From NCBI GenBank assembly GCA_028678885.1, contig JAJRCP010000163.1, positions 1 through 8,346 on the forward strand: a DNA stretch of 8,346 nt, read 5' to 3'. Numbering within the stretch: the first letter of the stretch is position 1; each line of letters begins with the position of its first letter. A program made the translations under genes and the position numbers. The notes beneath the pieces were generated by a model. The model had not been told where the DNA came from and made no database searches. It worked only from the letters and a program-made list of their open reading frames with translations. The DNA comes from Methanomicrobiales archaeon (GTDB lineage: Archaea; Halobacteriota; Methanomicrobia; Methanomicrobiales; JACTUA01). Positions 4,893 to 8,346 of the stretch are shown here, piece after piece.

Positions 4893-7343
4893 ATGGTGCA
4901 CAATATGCCAGATAATTCTACATACGAAGTTACTGTAAAGGAGGCTTACCGGGAGGATGCCGGAAGGGGAATCGCCAGACTAAGTATCGATGTAATGCGG
5001 GCATTGGACTTGGTCAGCGGTGATGTGATCGAGATCCAAGGAAAAAAGAAGGCTGTTGCTGTGGTCTGGCCTTCGGGACCGGAAGATACCCGAAAGGCAA
5101 TTATCCGTATTGATGGAAATATTCGTGGCAATGCGAGTACAGGAATCGATGAAAAGGTCCGTATCCAGAAAGCCGAAGTGGCGTATGCAAAAAAAGTGGT
5201 GATCAATCCAACCGAACCTATCCGCCTCGTAGGTGGAGAGCAGTACCTGGGGCGGATCCTGAATGGGCGATCGGTCCAAGAAGGGCAGAGCATCCGAGTG
5301 GCAGTGCTTGGAAACCCTCTCACCTTTGTTATCTCCAAAGTAGTTCCTAAGGGTGTAGGAATTGTTAGCGAGAGTACGGAGATCGAATTAAAAGAGACTC
5401 CGTACACAGAAGAAAAAGCAAAAAAGAAGGTCCCCGATGTCCATTATGAAGATATCGGAGGGCTGGGAAAAGAGCTCGATCTTGTACGGGAGATGATTGA
5501 ACTTCCCCTTCGGCATCCCGAAATCTTCCAGCGATTGGGTATCGAACCCCCCAAAGGAGTTCTCCTGTATGGTCCACCCGGTACCGGAAAGACGCTGATT
5601 GCAAAGGCGGTGGCGAATGAAGTGGATGCACATTTCATCACGCTCTCGGGCCCAGAGATCATGAGCAAGTACTATGGGGAGAGTGAGAAGCAATTGCGGG
5701 ATGTCTTCGAAGAAGCAGAACAGAATGCACCCTCCATCGTCTTTATCGATGAAATCGATGCGATTGCACCCAAACGGGCTGAAGTAACCGGAGAAGTAGA
5801 GCGGAGGGTCGTCGCCCAGTTGCTTTCCCTGATGGACGGACTAAAAAGCCGGGGAAGGGTGGTGGTAATCGCAGCGACTAACATGCCCGATTCTATAGAC
5901 CCTGCTCTTCGGAGAGGAGGACGTTTTGATAGAGAGATCGAGATAGGCATCCCAGACCGGAAAGGGAGGCTGGAGATCTTTCAAATCCATACGCGGGGGG
6001 TACCGCTTGCAGAAGGGGTTGATCTAGAATCATTTGCCGCAACAACCCATGGATTCGTCGGAGCGGATATTGCGTTACTTGTCAAAGAGGCGGCGATGCA
6101 TGCGCTCCGCAAGGTACTGCCCCAGATCCAGATTGAGGAGGCTATCCCTGCTGAGATCATCGATGCACTCCAGGTGACTCGTGAAGACTTTGAGGGAGCG
6201 CGAAAACATGTCGAACCCAGTGCGATGCGGGAGGTCCTTGTGGAGATACCGAATGTCACCTGGAAGGATGTGGGAGGACTTGAAGAGATTAAGGCCGATC
6301 TTCAGGAAGCTGTGGAATGGCCCCTTTGCTATCCGGACATCTTTGAGCGCCTTAAGACGCGGGCTCCCAAAGGAATCCTATTATTTGGTCCTCCAGGAAC
6401 CGGGAAAACCCTTCTCGCCAAGGCAGTGGCACATGAGAGTGGGGTGAATTTCATCTCCATCAAGGGTCCTGAACTCCTCTCCAAATGGGTGGGGGAGTCC
6501 GAGAAAGGTGTACGGGAGATGTTCCGAAAGGCACGCCAGGCAGCACCTTCCATCATCTTTTTTGATGAGATCGATGCCCTAGTCCCCCGGAGGGGGATGT
6601 ATGCAGGAACCTCGCATGTGACGGAAAGTGTGGTGAGCCAGATACTGACCGAACTGGATGGATTAGAGGAACTAAAGAATGTAGTTGTGCTCGCAGCCAC
6701 AAACCGTCCCGATATGTTGGACGAGGCACTCCTTCGTCCTGGCCGTCTTGACCGGGTGATCTACGTTCCCCCTCCGGATGCGTCCGGAAGAAAGAAGATC
6801 TTCCTAGTCTATCTTACCGAGGCCGGCCCCGAAGAACAGCGGATCCTTGCTGCAGATATCGATATTGATGAGCTGGTGCAGAGGACAGAGGGATTTGTTG
6901 GCGCTGATATCGAAGCACTGGTCCGAGAGGCAAAACTGTTCGCAATGCGGGAATTCATCCTCACCATGCAAGGAAAGAACGAACAGGAGCTAAGAGACGC
7001 CCTTTCCTATGTGAAGATCACCCGTAAGCACTTCGAAGAAGCTTTCAATAAGGTGAAACCCTCACTGAATAAAGAGGCCCTGGAGGATTCAGAACGGAAG
7101 GCATGGAAATTGATTTATGGTACGGAACAGCGGAAACTCCTCGAACGTGCTGCATCCCTTGTGCAGAGAGCGGAAATAGCTCTACTTGGAAAAGATGAAA
7201 AGAGTCTGAGAGAGCATAACGAAGAATTACGCATGAAGACTTATGGCAGATCCCGAGATTTCAAAAAAATTGAGGATCTATCTAAAAAAGTAGAAGATCT
7301 CCTGGAGAGAAGACAGAAACTACCCATTGGAGTGGCGAGGTAA
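4893..7343 (+). CDS. cdc48: CDC48/VAT-type double AAA+ ATPase (protein unfoldase) with C-terminal helical tail
   Basis: This 816-residue AAA+ unfoldase would form a hexamer that threads proteins through its pore using ATP. Residues 10-100 look like the double-psi barrel (KEAYREDAGRGIARLSID) and about 105-165 like the second N-subdomain. D1 has Walker A GPPGTGKT 227-234, Walker B IVFIDEID 282-289, sensor ATN 328-330 and arginine finger region RRGGRFDRE. D2 has Walker A 499-506, Walker B IIFFDEID 554-561, ATNRP 602-606 and RPGRLDR 615-621. Pore residues include KYYGES (259-264) and KWVGES (531-536). After about residue 729 comes a charged, helical tail of about 85 residues, making the protein longer than usual archaeal CDC48 (about 730-760). 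The second ATG (4905, M5) has GGTG 6 nt before it and may be the true start. It is followed 2 nt later by an hsp20 gene. Confidence 0.96.
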   Translation: MVHNMPDNSTYEVTVKEAYREDAGRGIARLSIDVMRALDLVSGDVIEIQGKKKAVAVVWPSGPEDTRKAIIRIDGNIRGNASTGIDEKVRIQKAEVAYAKKVVINPTEPIRLVGGEQYLGRILNGRSVQEGQSIRVAVLGNPLTFVISKVVPKGVGIVSESTEIELKETPYTEEKAKKKVPDVHYEDIGGLGKELDLVREMIELPLRHPEIFQRLGIEPPKGVLLYGPPGTGKTLIAKAVANEVDAHFITLSGPEIMSKYYGESEKQLRDVFEEAEQNAPSIVFIDEIDAIAPKRAEVTGEVERRVVAQLLSLMDGLKSRGRVVVIAATNMPDSIDPALRRGGRFDREIEIGIPDRKGRLEIFQIHTRGVPLAEGVDLESFAATTHGFVGADIALLVKEAAMHALRKVLPQIQIEEAIPAEIIDALQVTREDFEGARKHVEPSAMREVLVEIPNVTWKDVGGLEEIKADLQEAVEWPLCYPDIFERLKTRAPKGILLFGPPGTGKTLLAKAVAHESGVNFISIKGPELLSKWVGESEKGVREMFRKARQAAPSIIFFDEIDALVPRRGMYAGTSHVTESVVSQILTELDGLEELKNVVVLAATNRPDMLDEALLRPGRLDRVIYVPPPDASGRKKIFLVYLTEAGPEEQRILAADIDIDELVQRTEGFVGADIEALVREAKLFAMREFILTMQGKNEQELRDALSYVKITRKHFEEAFNKVKPSLNKEALEDSERKAWKLIYGTEQRKLLERAASLVQRAEIALLGKDEKSLREHNEELRMKTYGRSRDFKKIEDLSKKVEDLLERRQKLPIGVAR

Positions 7344-7345
7344 GA

Positions 7346-7783
7346 ATGACAGACGAGACGAAGCGGGACGATTTCAAAGAGATTGAAGAAATGATACGAA
7401 AGCTCGTAGAACGATCACTGAGTGCCCGAGGAGGTACCTTTCCTTCTGAGTTCCGGATTATTATTTCCGGAGGTGAGATCACTGACGGACACTCCCCCAT
7501 TACCTCCCCGATATCCCAACAGGTTATCGAGCCCTCCATTGAAGTATATTCAGAGGAAAATGAAGTGAGAGTCCTTGCGGAAGTGCCTGGTGCGGATCTC
7601 TCCACCACCCACCTTCAAGTAACGGGACGGGTCCTCCGTATCTATGCAGATGGGGGAGAGTGCCGATACCATACAACAGTTGAACTCCCTCCCGTGGAAG
7701 CCGAATCGATGTCCGCCTTACTAACACATGGCATCTTGGAAGTGACCTTCAAAAAGAGCCCTCTTCCCCTTGACACTCCCTAA
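7346..7783 (+). CDS. hsp20: Hsp20/alpha-crystallin family small heat-shock protein
   Basis: This 145-residue protein has a charged helical N-terminus (EEMIRKLVERSL, about 14-25), a loose Gly/Ser/Pro linker (about 41-57) and an alpha-crystallin-type beta domain at about 62-136. The domain shows PSIEVYSEENEVRVLAEVPG, where the proline-glycine turn is typical, then LQVTGRVLRIYA and the closing HGILEVTFKK (128-137), equal to the G-x-L motif of the family. The tail SPLPLDTP may hold the C-terminal I-x-I-like contact as LPL (140-142). As an ATP-independent holdase it would keep unfolding proteins soluble, probably handing them to the CDC48 encoded just upstream. The ATG lies 2 nt after the cdc48 stop with GAGGT at 7337-7341, so translation is probably coupled. 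The sequence is divergent and somewhat resembles GvpH-like Hsp20 proteins, so family is clearer than subfamily. Confidence 0.85.
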   Translation: MTDETKRDDFKEIEEMIRKLVERSLSARGGTFPSEFRIIISGGEITDGHSPITSPISQQVIEPSIEVYSEENEVRVLAEVPGADLSTTHLQVTGRVLRIYADGGECRYHTTVELPPVEAESMSALLTHGILEVTFKKSPLPLDTP

Positions 7784-7796
7784 AATTTTTCAGGGA
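7777..7796 (+). terminator. Weak stem-loop and T-run at the end of hsp20
   Basis: TCCCT (7777-7781) pairs with AGGGA (7792-7796) around a loop containing a T5 run at 7786-7790. The stem overlaps the hsp20 stop codon. It is short, so termination probably relies on the T-run. Confidence 0.3.
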
Positions 7797-7994
7797 TAGG
7801 AATAATCCAGAATTTATGATATCACCAAGCCGTTATTTATTCTGCTCGGGAAGATGCCTTCATGTCGATCCCATCAAAAACCATAATGCTATATTAATGG
7901 ATGCTTTTATCTCTGATGATTTCTGCAGACCGCTAAGGAACAATTTTACCTCGTTGTTGCGTGTATTATATTATCCCTTGAGAAATGAATTCTG

Positions 7995-8019
7995 AAAACA
8001 GTTCGAATATTTCTGTTTT
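7995..8019. repeat. Inverted repeat AAAACAG / CTGTTTT
   Basis: Seven-base arms at 7995-8001 and 8013-8019 are perfect complements around an 11-nt loop that contains the palindrome TTCGAA. The plus-strand copy ends in TTTT, so it could act as a terminator-like hairpin about 210 nt after hsp20, or as a binding site. Confidence 0.35.
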
Positions 8020-8209
8020 ATCCGTTGTCTCATTCACAGATACGATGTTGCATGCTTCCTATTATATGTCATTTTTATTTTATTTGTAGAAAATGAACAA
8101 TATGTTTCGATGCTTTTCTCTCTCTTATTTATAGTTATAAGAAACCGGAATACGCAAAAGAGATGGATTAACACGAGATCCACTTCATCCTCTCTTCCAG
8201 AATACCCTC

Positions 8210-8346
8210 TCAGGATGAACTTTTCTCAACTATACGGTATCCATAGGTTACTTGATTTGGTTCCCATAGCATATGTTCATATTCCTGGAGATCACTCCCC
8301 AATGCATCCCCCCCATAATTGAGGGTAAAAAGAAGAAAATAAGATA
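8210..8346 (-). CDS. Weak candidate: 3' end of an unrecognised minus-strand gene at the right edge
   Basis: A minus-strand frame is open from the window edge to a TGA at 8212-8210, 44 codons. Its last part reads DLQEYEHMLWEPNQVTYGYR and ends IVEKSSS, which looks protein-like. The part nearest the edge (SYFLLFTLNYGG) lies in a pyrimidine-rich stretch and may be leader, in which case a short 31-residue ORF could start at TTG 8302-8300. A run of seven G (minus strand) inside it is prone to sequencing error. I do not recognise the peptide, and it may be chance. Confidence 0.22.
   Translation of the reverse strand, partial: SYFLLFTLNYGGDALGSDLQEYEHMLWEPNQVTYGYRIVEKSSS

Larger units (their letters stand above)
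7784..8346. other. AT-rich region after hsp20, mostly without recognisable genes
   Basis: These 563 nt are clearly more AT-rich than the genes and contain many short open stretches with no ribosome sites or recognisable peptides. Visible items are the inverted repeat at 7995-8019 and a possible minus-strand gene end at 8210-8346. I see no tRNA, no transposase and no flanking repeats. Confidence 0.5.

Noticed and set aside
5895..5940. RRGGRFDRE instead of RRPGRFDRE near the D1 arginine finger of CDC48
   Set aside because: The arginines are kept, and the Gly form is, to my memory, frequent in methanogen CDC48 proteins.
7985..8089. ORF of 34 codons with a hydrophobic end (begins MNSENSSNIS)
   Set aside because: No ribosome site, very AT-rich, and the nearby TATA-like run is too close to the ATG for normal archaeal spacing.
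8110..8322. Plus-strand ORF of 70 codons near the right end (begins MLFSLLFIVI)
   Set aside because: No ribosome site; composition rich in S, R, P and H with no recognisable domain; it lies opposite the slightly more protein-like minus-strand frame. Probably chance.

Overview
The window looks like a piece of a methanogenic euryarchaeon's chromosome, most likely order Methanomicrobiales. This is inferred from the CDC48-type AAA ATPase, the short archaeal ThiC, a UPF0200 P-loop protein, archaeal TATA boxes (TTTATATA), GGAGGTGAT-type ribosome binding sites and moderate GC. I could not check any of it by database search. No rRNA, tRNA, CRISPR array, insertion sequence or phage gene is visible.

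Left part (1-3041): a compact four-gene minus-strand cluster. In transcription order it holds an NrdG-type radical SAM activase (3041-2319), a UPF0200 P-loop kinase-like protein (2359-1808), an AP-endonuclease-2-fold TIM-barrel isomerase-like protein (1811-1038) and RNase Z (1050-103). All junctions overlap, so the genes are probably co-transcribed and translationally coupled. A truncated gene probably enters from the left edge on the plus strand and converges on rnz, but two frames compete.

Middle (3042-4892): a 316-nt divergent intergenic region carries an inverted repeat, a bulged hairpin and an 8-nt direct repeat. It is followed by thiC (HMP-phosphate synthase, thiamine biosynthesis), whose transcript may be leaderless. 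Between thiC and cdc48 lies a 60-codon coding-like stretch broken by one frameshift, possibly a decayed or mis-sequenced small gene.

Right part (4893-7783): a two-gene protein quality-control operon, a double-AAA CDC48/VAT-type unfoldase with an extra C-terminal helical tail, followed 2 nt later by an Hsp20-type small heat-shock protein. This order recalls the heat-shock operon of Archaeoglobus fulgidus (HSR1-CDC48-Hsp20). The cdc48 promoter has a consensus TATA box, and a palindrome lies over the predicted transcription start. The palindrome partly matches the HSR1 operator as I remember it (CTAAC-N5-GTTAG). Hsp20 would hold unfolding proteins and CDC48 would extract or unfold them using ATP.

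The last 563 nt (7784-8346) are AT-rich and mostly look non-coding, with one inverted repeat and a weak candidate for a minus-strand gene end at the right edge. I see no clearly new multi-gene system. The best leads are the apparent ATA start of rnz, the broken small gene, the cdc48 operator and the CDC48 tail.
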